Below, one piece after another: positions 9,194 through 19,327 of a stretch of DNA of 64,000 bases. The stretch spans positions 32,679,760 to 32,743,759 of the forward strand of contig JASWHV010000010.1 in assembly GCA_030760725.1 (NCBI GenBank). The letters are read 5' to 3'. The notes under the pieces are model-generated. The model ran no database searches, was not told where the DNA came from, and saw only the letters and a program-made list of their open reading frames with translations. Position 1 is the first letter of the stretch. Every line of letters begins with the position of its first letter. A program made the position numbers and the translations under genes. Source of the stretch: Neostapfia colusana. Its lineage: Eukaryota; Streptophyta; Magnoliopsida; Poales; Poaceae.

Positions 9194-10917
9194 ATGACCA
9201 AGCTTCCCTCAGCGGCAAACCCTCCCCCTCCATGTTCACGGCGAACCGTGACCAGTGGGGAGTACATGTCGACGCACTCAGGACGGAGTGTGTCGGCACA
9301 AGCTGGTAGCCAGCAGCCGACTCCGGCTACGCCGACTCCGGCGATGCAGGCTCCGACCAGTGTGAGATCTTCTGCAGCGCTGAGCGTACACCATGGGGGT
9401 GCGCTAGCTGCAGCAAGAGCACTGCTGCGCAACCCACCTGCTGGGGATGCGCCCCATTCTGCGACCCAACAATGGGTCCGCGAGGTGGACCGCCTCGTCG
9501 TCGCCGCCGCGAACCCTCAGTTTCGGCGAGGGCGGCGCCCCGGTCAACCGGCTGTGTCGCTGACGCGCACGCCCACGGTTGACGGGCAAACAGCGGATTC
9601 CAGCTCCTCGAGGCTCCCGTCAACGGACCTGATAAGGGAGCTGGAACGGTGTACCTCGAGCGACGTCGAGAAAGGCGTCGCAACCATGAGGCTGGCGACA
9701 GCATGACGTCGGCCTCGACACAACCTGAAGGGCAGGTCTTCGCCAAACGAGTCCTGCCTCAGGCATACGCCGCGCAGCATATGCCACAACCATATGCGCC
9801 GCAAGCAGTGCCCCCGATCTATGGTGCAGCCTTGCCCATACCAGGGTACACGGTGCCAAGTGCGAACCAAGTGTTCGCAGCACCAATACCTGCGGCAGCA
9901 GGAGCAGGATGTGCAGCCCTGGCACCCCACCTTCGCTTCGAGAGGTGGCCGCGCAAGTTTTGGCCGCACCTGCCCAAGAAGTACGACGGTAGCGTCAACC
10001 CGGCGGAGTTCCTCCAGATCTACTCCACCGCCGTACTTGCCGCAGGAGGGGATGAGGCTGTCATGGCCAACTACTTCCCCGTCGCCTTGACCGTCCCAGC
10101 TTGGTCTTGGCTCATGAATCTCCCCCAGGGGTCCACAACCTCCTGGGGAGAGCTCTGCCGGCAGTTCGTCGCCAACTTCGGCAGCTCCTACACCCGTCCC
10201 GGCACGGAGCTTGACCTCCACGCCGTCAAGCAACAGCCTGGGGAGTCGCTGCGCTCTTTCATCCAGCGGTTCTCCCAGGTACGCAACACCATCCCGCATA
10301 TTCAAAGTGCTTCTGTGGTGGTGGCGTTCCGACAGGGTGTCCGGGACGAGAAAATGCTTGAGAAGCTCGCGATCAGAGAGGTCCGTGACGTCTCTGAGCT
10401 CTTCAGCCTGGCGGACAAATGCGCCAGAGCAGCTGAAGGGCGGAACTGGCACTCTCTGCCAACCTCCGAGTCAGGAGGACAGCCCGGATCCGGTGCTTCT
10501 GCCTATGGGGGTGGCAAGAAGTTCAAGAACCGGGGGAGTGGCAAGATGAAGTCATCGTTCACGGCTCCCGTCGCCGCAGCGGCGACGGCCAGTGGAGCAC
10601 GGGGGCCATGCCCCGACAAAAGGCAGCGGCAGTCACCGGCCCCAGATAGTGACCAGGGCGGGCTATGCCCCGTGCATGGCGCCGTCAACCATACTGCTGC
10701 CGAGTGCTGGGATATCCAGAGGCTCGCAGAGCGCTTCCGCAAAGGAAGACAGCAGAGAGCTGAAGCACCGCACTACCCTCAGAGGGATGGCAAGCAGAAG
10801 GTCGATGCCCCAGTCACCGCCGCCCATCAGGTGGGGTTTCAGGAGCCTCAGCGTGTCATAAAGACAGTGCATAACGGTGAGGACTCCAGCCCCGACGGTG
10901 ACGGGCCAGGGTGGTAG
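9194..10917 (+). pseudogene. Element A gag, frameshifted
   Basis: The start ATG (MTKLPSA) at 9194 follows the leader as in all family members. The frame runs to near 9655 and continues in another frame to the stop at 10917. Compared with other copies, 25 bp are missing near 9652 between GGTG repeats, which causes the shift. The second part carries the retrotransposon gag domain (FWPHLPKKYDGSVNPAEF, SWGELCRQFVANFG, SLRSFIQRFSQVRNTIP) and the zinc knuckle CPVHGAVNHTAAEC, which has His at the usual second Cys. Gag forms the particle that packages RNA. This copy could not make a full protein. Confidence 0.88.
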
Positions 10918-12723
10918 CCGGCTGCGGCTGCCGTTCCGGGTCAGTGGAGGCTGCACTGCTGCGGCGTCAACCTTGGAGAAGCCCCAAGTAGTCGCAGCAG
11001 CCCTAGTACCGACCACAATGGTGCGAGGTCGGGCCAGCCTCACCCGAGAGCACACCTCCGTGCCTCAGAAATACCTCCCGGGGGCCGCCCAAGGTCTGTC
11101 GACCCCTTGAAGGCCTTGCCAGAAGGGGAAGACGCCTTAGGTCATCTAACATGAGCCCGGGTCCACCTACCCCTTGAAGGCCTTAGCCAGAAGGGGAGAA
11201 CTCCCCGGGGGCCCCAGGAGAAGCCGCGCAGGACCTGATCCAGCGTGAAGATAACAACCTCGTCGACGAGACTCGGCTGCAGGTAACACCCCACAACGCA
11301 AGGTCTCGGCTGATGCTCTAAGCACTACTGCCAAAGAACCGAACACGTCAGGGACCTGCAGAAGGGCAACCTGGTGTCGCGGCACACTCTTTCCCGAGAA
11401 GGACCCATAAACTCTCCCCCAGCTGGGAAGGTCCCTTCTGAATCATGAAATCTGCCGCCGCAGGTACACATGCCTTTCATGTCCTACTCCCCGAGCATCA
11501 GTAGAACAGGGTTATTCCCTTCTGTAATGGATCCCATGGAATTTAGGAACAGAGCTTGGGGCAGCTAAGTCTCAAGGGACGGTACAGGACTACGTCCAGT
11601 TTAGCCAGGTTCTGACCCTAAGCGCGTAGAGTCTTGCTTCCCTTGTAGACGAGGCGGAATATTGCCTCCATGTACAGCCAGAATTCCACCTATGGGCATG
11701 AACAAAAAAACCTGTTCTACTTAGCTCCCTCTCATGCGCTCATTTAAATTATGCATTCATTTTTATGATCGCACTATCTATGTATGTTCATCGTACATCT
11801 AGCTCCCCCTCTCCCACGCTCATCCATAGTCGGCATTCGCTATCCTACTGAGGGCGGCCGCGCTTGAGGCACCTGCCGATGGCCGAGTGAGTCTCTCGGA
11901 CCTCCCCCAGTCAGGTGTTGCGGTGCCAGTTGGTCACCTCTAGGAAAGGCCTGCGTTGTGCATGGGGGGTCCAGGGTGCGTATCCAGCTTAGCAGGCCAT
12001 GAGCCCAAAGCATGCGCATCCTGCCCTCCGGAGGTACAGGGGAGTACAACCGCTTTGCCTGGTCATGAACCCAAAGCACGTGCACTCTGCTTCCCCAGCG
12101 CATGGCCCGGTACTAGGGATCGGACGACCGTACCCGGACCTCGGAGGGAGCCGGAGCTCCGGCGCCTCGAGCACAGAATTGCCCAAGCCCCGTATAACGG
12201 ATCAGGATTGTAAGACGAATAAGACTAGGAGACGGGAGGGGAGGACCCCCCGAGGAGAATTACGTTTCCTCTGCGTGTGTGCAGGACCTTCAGGTTACGG
12301 CAACGGGGACTGCATGAAGCGGGGGGAAAGGAGCTATCAACTACTCCGGCCTAGAACTGGAAGGACCGGGTCCTGCCCCTTCAGCAGGGGCGAGGCCTGA
12401 GGGCCCCACGTGTCCAGCGGGCCCGGAGCTCTCGCCTCGCCTGAGGGGGGCTCCGGGCTCGCCACGTGGCAGGCGGAAACCGGACCTCCCCCCCTGTGGG
12501 AGGGCTCCGAAAGCCCTACGTGTCCAGCAGGGCCGGAGCTCCTGCCTCCTAAGGAGGGGCTCCGGACCCGCCACGTGGCAGGCAGATTTGGAGCTCCCCA
12601 TAGGGCGAGATCCGGGAACCCCCGGGGGCCCCTAACACGGTTAGAGCTCCGAGATTGGAGAAGGCCTCTGAGTACCTTGCGGGGCTAAGGACTCAGTCAG
12701 GCAAAGCCAAGAAGGAGAGAAAA
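10918..12723 (+). other. Element A spacer with remnant of pol 3' end
   Basis: Non-coding. Near 11340-11490 the sequence matches the end of integrase in element G (GACCTGCAGAAGGGCAACCTG, then the AACTCTCCC and CTGGGAAGG stretch), so pol was deleted from the end of gag to its last 50 or so codons. Then follow a 3' untranslated stretch (landmark GCGCGTAGAGTCTTGCTTCCC near 11621), a block with CCAGTCAGGTGTTGCGG near 11908, and a G-box block at 12400-12610. B's target site TGCAT is at 12724-12728. Confidence 0.7.
12400..12610 (+). repeat. Internal G-box block of element A
   Basis: Units of about 50-60 bp in which CCCACGTGTCC or GCCACGTGGCAGG alternates with CTCCGG and GACCTCC stretches. The block resembles the array in this family's LTRs but lies inside the element, just beyond the stop of the antisense ORF. 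Equivalent blocks are in B (15045-15235), E (33615-33785), G (50818-50935) and H (57945-58125). Confidence 0.7.
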
Positions 12724-12728
12724 TGCAT

Positions 12729-13825
12729 TATCTAAGTGTTCGGTCGACACTTCCCCCGGGCCTGCACTGGGCAGCCCGCGGAGGTTCTTTTTTCGGTGGG
12801 GCTAGTTCCTAGCGGAAAGCTTGCGCAGATGGACGAGTTAGTAAGAACTTGACATGGCGAGTTTTACGTGGTTCAGGCCACCGGAGCGTAAAACCCTACG
12901 TCCACGGCGAGCTACGGAGCTCGCTGTATTGCTTGCTGCTCAGGGCCGGAGGCCTGAGCTTGGGGGTGAGTTACAGCTTGAGAGTGTATGGCTAGCGTAT
13001 GAGTTGCAAAATGCGAACCCTTGCTATCGACGCCTAACTGAGCCTTTTATAGTCCAAGACCCGGGCGGCTTACAAGGGGAGCCAGGACCCGACAGGTGGT
13101 CCCGGGAAGATTGTCTAATATCTACCGTATCTGCAGTTATGCCGGTAGTTGTCTCTGGTCGAAGGCTTCTGAGTCTTCATCTTGCCGCCCTGCCCATGCC
13201 GCATGCTAGTCGTAGTGGTTGATGACGGCGCAGGCGGCATGGGATGTCTTGTCGCGGTGTTTATTGGCTGGCAGGTTCTGACACCGCGCGCCAGTCTGTG
13301 ATGCGACTGATCGCAACGGCACCTGACAGACGCGTGCTCCGCGTCTCCGCGTCTTGGGAAGATGCGGGCCTTGAATACCTTGTACGGGCAAGGTATGGGG
13401 CGCCTTTATGCCCGCTGCCTACCGCTCGGGGGCAGGCAGCACCGTTCTTCTGGCCACGTGGCGGGTCCGGAGCCCTTCTCTGAGGAGAGAAGGGTCTGGC
13501 CTGCGGGGCACGTGGAGCCTCCGGACCTCTCCCCGCGGAGGGGGAGGCTCGGCTTCTGTTGGCCACGTGGCGGGCCTGGAGCTCTCCTCTGAGGAGGGGG
13601 AGGTCCGGCCCCGCTGGACACGTGGCGCCTTCGGACCTCTCTCCCGCGGAGGGGGAGGTCCGGCTTCTGTATGCCATGTGGCGGGCCCGGAGCTCTCCTC
13701 TGAGGAGAGGGAGGTCCGGCCCCGCCGGACGCGTGGCGCCTTCGGAGCTCTCCCTGCGGAGAAGGGCGAGTACCTTAGGCATTTTACCCTGTGCGCGGGG
13801 GTACCCCATATCTCAGGTACCGACA
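12729..13825 (-). repeat. Element B 3' LTR
   Basis: Minus-oriented LTR ending TACCGACA at 13825, where the polypurine region begins. It contains three G-box units (near 13464-13690) and a TATA box (minus, near 13050: CTATAAAAGG). Confidence 0.9.
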
Positions 13826-14302
13826 GTGGCCCCCGGGCCCATCTCGGGGGAGATAGCGAGCCCGAGGTGGGACCTCCGTCTCTTCCGATCCGCGCACATT
13901 CTCTAAGTCCGGAATTGACCGCTGCCGGAGCATGAACGGCCACGGGATCGTGGGAGCGTGCGCTCACTTGATGGTTGCTTTTACTGCAGCGGTTCCCAAG
14001 ACTGCTGCTTCTGCACGTTGCGGCGCTTTCTTCAGGAACCGCCGAAGTGCCTTGCCGGCTCATCTTCTCAGGAGACTGACTCCTTGACCCCACCACTTTA
14101 GTTAGGTGGCTTGGTCCGACCTGTCATCGGCACTCGGTTTAGGAACCAAAGCGGTTTCCGACGCGGGGCAACCGAAGAGTTCCGAATCGCTTGGGACTGC
14201 ACCCGCGAAGGTGTTAAATGAAACCTCCATGTGGGTACATTCCTCTTATAAGGCTTCTAGCCCCTGCACCTCCCTCAGGTCCCTGCAGTCTTGTCTTTTT
14301 CC
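13826..14302 (+). other. Element B polypurine region and aORF upstream region
   Basis: Directly next to the LTR the minus strand reads GAGATGGGCCCGGGGGCCAC, a GC-rich variant of a polypurine tract conserved in A, E, G and H. The remainder is the stretch upstream of the antisense ORF, conserved in A, E, H and K, with landmarks GTTGCGGCGCTTTCTTC and AGGAGACTGACTCC. No gene. Confidence 0.6.
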
Positions 14303-14760
14303 ATGGCTCTTAACCCGCCTTATGGGGGAAGAATTGCTCTCGGTTCCCTCCAGCGGTTGCGTCTGCACCAAGCCTGGGACTCAGTGAGCCTGCCTGCCCT
14401 GCCCCTGAGGGTGGTGGAGTCTTCAAAGGAACCGCTGAAGCATCGAAGAGAATCCCAGGCGGCAGGGTCTCCAAGAACACCGCTGAATACTGCGGAGAGG
14501 GCCTCAGGAGCACCCTTGATGACTCCGGCTTTTGCGCAGGTGATGGGGGAACTTCAGGAGAAGGAAACCGCCGATGCACCGTGGAGAATCCCAGGCGGTA
14601 GAGTCTCCAGGAAGACCGCTGAATACTGCGGAGGGGGGCCTCAGGAGCTCCCGTGGTGTCACTGGTTTTTGCGCCGGTGAGGCGATTCCTGCGCTCTGGA
14701 CATAGAGCGAGAGAGTTCCGCCAGGGCTGAAGCCTGGTGACGCGGCCGTTGTTGCAACTT
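14303..14760 (+). pseudogene. Element B antisense ORF remnant
   Basis: It begins with the family's conserved start context (CCATGGCT at 14301), read MALNPP, but soon departs from the aORF of A and E and has stops. Most of the coiled-coil part is deleted: the sequence reaches the aORF 3' flank (TTATCGAGTCTGTAGTCCAGC, near 14807) after under 0.5 kb instead of 1.7 kb. It contains two diverged tandem copies of an about 100-bp unit. Confidence 0.65.
14447..14682 (+). repeat. Tandem duplication inside B's aORF remnant
   Basis: Two units starting AGAATCCCAGGCGG at about 14449 and 14585 share GCTGAATACTGCGGAG and TTTTTGCGC landmarks, with a period of about 136 bp. Shorter related GGTGGAGTCT repeats occur in K at 27220-27300, so this part of the ORF is prone to duplication. 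Confidence 0.6.
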
Positions 14761-16640
14761 CTGGATTCTGGTCGTGTCGGGAGACCCTTGGGGCTTGTTT
14801 CTTTCTCTTTATCGAGTCTGTAGTCCAGCTCATGGAGCCTTGCTTAATTTGACTCTCTTGGATACTTGTGTCTGTGATATTTTTTCTCTCCTTCTTGGCT
14901 TTGCCTGACTGAGTCCTTAGCTCCACAAGGTACTCAGAGGCCATCTCCAATTTCGGAGCTTTGCACAGACACCCTCCACGGGTCCTAACCATGTTAGGGG
15001 CCCCCGGAGGTCTCCGGATCTCGCCCTATGGGGAGCTCCAAATCTGCCTGCCACGTGGCGGGTCCGGAGCTCCTCCTTAAGAGGCGGGAGCTCCGGCCAT
15101 GTTGGACACGTAGGGCTTTCGGAGCCCTCCCACCGAGGGGGAGGTCCGGCTTCCGCCTGCCACGTGGCGAGCCCGGAGCTCTCCTCAAGGGAGCAGAGAG
15201 TTCCGGGCCCGCTGGACACGTGGGGCCCCCGGGTCCCGCCCCTACTGGAGGGGCAGGTCCCGGTCTTTCCAGTCCAAGGCTGGAGCAGTTGGTAGCTCCT
15301 TTCCCCCCTGCTTCATGCAGCCCCTGTCGTCGTAACCTGGAGGTCCTGGACACAGGCAGAGGAAACATAATTCTCCTCGGGGGGTCCTCCCCTCCCGTCT
15401 CCTAGTCTTATCCGTCTTACGATCCTGACTCGCTATACGGGGCTTGGGCAATTCTGTGCACGAGGCGCCGGAGCTCCGGCTCCCTCCGAGGTCCGGGTAC
15501 GGCCGTCCGATCCCTAGTACCAGGCCATGCGCTGGGGAAGCAGAGTGCACGTGCTTTGGGTTCATGACAAGGCAAAGCGGTCGTACTCCCCTGGACGTCC
15601 GGAGGGCAGGATGCGCATGCTTTGGGCTCAGGGCTGGCTAAGCTGGATACGCACCCTGGACCCCCCATGCACAACGCAGGCCTTTCCTGGAGGTAATCAA
15701 CTGGCACCGCAACACCTGACTGGGGGATGCCCGAGAGACTCACTCGGCCATCGGCAGGTGCCTCAAGCGCAGCCGCCTTCGGCAGGATAGCGAATGCCAA
15801 CTATGGATGAGCGCAGGAGAGGGGGAGCTAGATGTACGATGAACATACAGAGATAGTGCGATCATAAAAATAAATGCTTAATTTAAATGAGCGCATGAGA
15901 GAGAGCTAAGTAGAACAGGTCTCTGTATTCGTGCCCATAGGTGGAATTCTGGCTGTACATAGAGGCAATGTTCCGCCTTGTCTACAAGGGAAGCAAGACT
16001 CTACGCGCTTAGGGTCGGAACCAGGCTAAACTGGACGTAGTCCTGTACCGTCCCTTGAGACTTAGCTACCCCAAGCTCTGTTCCTAAATCCTATGGGATC
16101 TATTACAGAAGGGAATAACCCTGTTCTACTGATGCTCAGGAAGTAGGACTTACAGTGTTGCTTCATGGCAAGGATTTTTGTGAACGGATCCCACTCTCGG
16201 TTGAAAGGCATGTGTACCTGAGGCGGCAGCTTTCATGATTCGGAAGGGACCTTCCCTGCTGGGGGAGAGCTCATGGGTCCTTCTTGGAATAGAGCGTGCC
16301 GCTTCACCAGGTTGCCCTCCTGCAGGCCCTCGACGCGTTTGGTTCTTTGGCGGTAGTGCTTAGAGCATTAGCCGAGACCGTGCGTTGTGGGTGTTCCCTG
16401 CAGCCAAGTGTTGTCGACAAGGTTGTTATCTTCGCGCTGGATCAGGTTCTGCGCGGCTTCTCCTGGGGGCCCCCGGGTAGTTCTCCCCTTCTGGCTAAGG
16501 CCTTCAAGGGGTAGGTGGACCCGGGCTCGTCTTGGATGACCTAAGGTGCCTTCCCCTTCTGGCAAGGCCTTCAAGGGGTTGACAGACCTTAGGCGGCCCC
16601 CGAGAGGTATGTTTGAGGCACGGAGGCGCGCCTCAGTTAG
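14761..16640 (-). other. Element B spacer: G-box block and pol 3' remnant
   Basis: Non-coding. In element sense (minus) it runs from the remnant of the pol 3' end (near 16330-16230, the CTCTCCCCCAGC and GGGAAGGTCCC stretch), through the 3' untranslated landmarks, to the internal G-box block at 15235-15045. The same order occurs in A and E, so these three share one deletion event in their ancestry. Confidence 0.65.
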
Positions 16641-18083
16641 CTAACGCCCCGGCCTGTCACCGTCGGAACTGGAGTCCTCACCATCATGCACTGTCTTTAT
16701 GACACGCTGAGGCTCCTGGAACCCCACCTGATGGGCAGCAGTGACTGGGGCATCGACCTTCTGTTTGCCATCCCTCTGAGGGTAGGATGGTGCTTCAGCC
16801 CTCTGCTGTCTTCCTTTGCGGAAGCGCTCTGCGAGCTTCTGGATCTCCCAGCACTCGGCGGCAGTATGGTTGCCGGTGCCATGCACAGGGCATAGCCTGC
16901 CCTGGTCACTGTCAGGGACCGGTGATTGCTGTTGCCTTTTGTCGGGGCATGGCCCCCGAGCTCCACTGGCCGTCGCAGCTGCGGCGACGGGGCCGTGAAT
17001 GGTGATTTCATCTTGCCACTCCCCCGGTTCTTGGTCTTCTTGCCACCCCTGTAAGCAGCAGCACCGGACCCGGGCTGTCCTCCTGACTCGGAGGCCGGCA
17101 GAGCGCGCCAGTTCCGCCCTTCAGCTGCTCTGGCGCACTTGTCCGCCAGGCTGAAGAGCTCCGATACGTCGCGGACCTCTCTGGTCGCGAGCTTCTCAAG
17201 CATTTTCTCGTCCCGGACACCCTGTCGGAACGCCACCACCACAGAGGCACTTTGGATATGCGGGATGGTGTTGCGTACCTGAGAGAACCGCTGGATGAAA
17301 GAGCGCAGCGACTCCCCAGGTTGTTGCTTGACGGCGTGGAGGTCAAGCTCCGTGCTGGGAGGGGTGTAGGAGCTGCCGAAGTTGGCGACGAACTGCCGGC
17401 AGAGCTCTCCCCAGGAGGTTATGGACCCCTGAGGTAGATTCATGAGCCAAGACCGAGCTGGGCCGGTCAAGGTGACGGGGAAGTAGTTGGCCATAACAGC
17501 CTCGTCCCCTCCTGCGGCAAGTACGGCGGTGGAGTAGATCTGGAGGAACTCCGCTGGGTTGACGCTGCCGTCGTACTTCTCGGGCAGGTGTGGGCGAAAC
17601 TTGCATGGCCACCTTGCGAAGCGAAGGTGGGGTGCAAGGGCCGCACATCCTGCACCTGCTGCTGCAGGTACAGGCGCTGCGAACGCTTGGTTTGCACCTG
17701 GCACCGCGTATCCCGGCATGGGCAAGGCTGCATCATAGACCGGGGCCGCTGCTTGCGGCGCGTAAGGTTGTGGCATATGCTGCGCAGTCCACCTCGCGGA
17801 CCCATTGCTGGGTCGCTGAATGGGGCGCATCCCCCGCAGGTGGGTTGCGCAGCAGCGCTCTTGCTGCAGCTAGCGCACCTCCATGGTGTACGCTCAGCGC
17901 TGCAGAAGACCTCACACTGGTCGGAGCCATCATCGCCGGAGTCGGCGTCGCCGGAGTCGGCTGCTGGTTACCAGCTTGTGCCGACACACTCCGTCCTGAG
18001 TGTGTCGACATGTACTCCCCAGTGGTCACGGTTCGCCGTGAACGTGGAGGGGGAGAGTTTGCCGCTGTAGGGAGCTTGGTCAT
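16641..18083 (-). pseudogene. Element B gag, internally deleted
   Basis: Start at 18083 (MTKLPTAANSPPP). After VREVD near 17785 the frame jumps directly to the QHMPQPYAPQ region, so about 290 bp of the N-terminal half are missing. The capsid-like domain follows intact (YDGSVNPAEFLQIYSTAV, SFIQRFSQVRNTIP, SLADKCARAAEG). A frameshift after SPFTAP (near 16990) separates the C-terminal part, where MHGTGNHTAAEC shows the zinc knuckle without its first Cys. Confidence 0.85.
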
Positions 18084-18123
18084 CTTCGTCGGCGGAAACT
18101 CGTCGCGCTAGGAGAAAAGCCCC

Positions 18124-18140
18124 CTACCTGGCGCGCCAAA
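18124..18140 (-). other. Element B primer-binding site
   Basis: The minus strand reads TTTGGCGCGCCAGGTAG directly after the 5' LTR end. The same string follows the LTR in D, E, F and H, so it is the family's primer site. The tRNA cannot be named with certainty by eye. Confidence 0.8.
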
Positions 18141-19237
18141 TGTCGAAGTGTTTAGTCGACACTTCCCCCGGGCCTGCACTGGGCAGCCCGCGGAGGTTCT
18201 TTTTTCGGTGGGGCTAGTTCCTAGCGGAAAGCTTGCGCAGATGGACGAGTTAGTAAGAGCTTGACACGGCGAGTTTTACGTGGTTCAGGCCGCCGGAGCG
18301 TAAAACCCAACGTCCACGGCGAGCTACGGAGCTCGCTGTATTGCTTGCTGCTCAGGGCCGGAGGCCTGAGCTTGGGGGTGAGTTACAGCTTGAGAGTGTA
18401 TGGCTAGCGTATGAGTTGCAAAATGCGAACCCTTGCTATCGACGCCTACCCGAGCCTTTTATAGTCCAAGACCCAGGCGGCTTACAAGGGGAGCCGGGAC
18501 CCGACAGGTGGTCCCGGGAAGATTGTCTAATATCTACCGTATCTGCAGTTATGCCGGTAGTTGTCTCTGGTCGAAGGCGTCTGAGTCTTCATCTTGCCGC
18601 CCTGCCCATGCCGCATGCTAGTCGTAGTGGTTGATGACGGCGCAGGCGGCATGGGATGTCTTGTCGCGGTGTTTATTTGCTGGTAGGTTCTGACACCGCG
18701 CGCCAGTCTGTGATGCGACTGGGCGCAACGGCACCTGACATACGCGTGCTCCGCGTCTCCACGTCTTGGGAAGACGCGGGCCTTGAATACCTTGTACGGG
18801 CAAGGTATGGGGCGCCTTTACGCCCGCTGCCTACCGCTCCGGGGCAGGCAGCACCGTTCTTCTGGCCACGTGGTGGGTCCGGAGCCCTTCTCTGAGGAGA
18901 GAAGGGTCCAGCCTGCGGGGCACGTGGAGCCTCCGGACCTCTCCCCGCGGAGGGGGAGGCTCGGCTTCTGTTGGCCACATGGCGGGCCCGGAGCTCTCCT
19001 CTGAGGAGGGGGAGGTCCGGCCCCGCTGCACACGTGGCGCCTTCGGACCTCTCTCCCGCGGAGGGGGAGGTCCGGCTTCTGTATGCCACATGGCGGACCC
19101 GGAGCTCTCCTCTGAGGAGAGGGAGGTCCGGCCCCGCCGGACGCGTGGCGCCTTCGGAGCTCTCCCTGCGGAGAAGGGCCAGTACCTTAGGCATTTTACC
19201 CTGTGCGCGGGGGTACCCCATATCTCAGGTACCGACA
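18141..19237 (-). repeat. Element B 5' LTR
   Basis: 1097 bp, starting TGTCGAAGTG and ending TACCGACA on the plus strand. Three G-box units start near 18866, 18975 and 19086, two with CACATG in place of CACGTG. It pairs with 12729-13825. Confidence 0.92.
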
Positions 19238-19327
19238 TGCATCACTGGCACAAATATCTAAAAGAGTCAAACTAAGCGAGGCTCCATGAGCTGGACTACA
19301 GACTTGATAAAAAGGGAGAAACAAGTC

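Larger units (their letters stand above)
12729..19237 (-). mobile_element. Element B: complete non-autonomous Tat-lineage element
   Basis: Two full LTRs of 1097 bp each (12729-13825 and 18141-19237) flank 4315 bp. The target-site duplication TGCAT is at 12724-12728 and 19238-19242. The outer LTR terminus has mutated from TGTCGAAG to TATCTAAG. Internally there is a broken gag, no pol beyond its 3' remnant, and only a fragment of the antisense ORF. It inserted into element A between that element's G-box block and its antisense ORF. Confidence 0.93.

Noticed and set aside
12338..14096. Long Arg/Pro/Gly-rich open frames over the LTRs (also at 18673-19275, 21404-22131, 24971-25679 and 30679-31430)
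   Set aside because: They are translations of the G-box repeat units, appear in both strands of every LTR copy, and have no conserved start.
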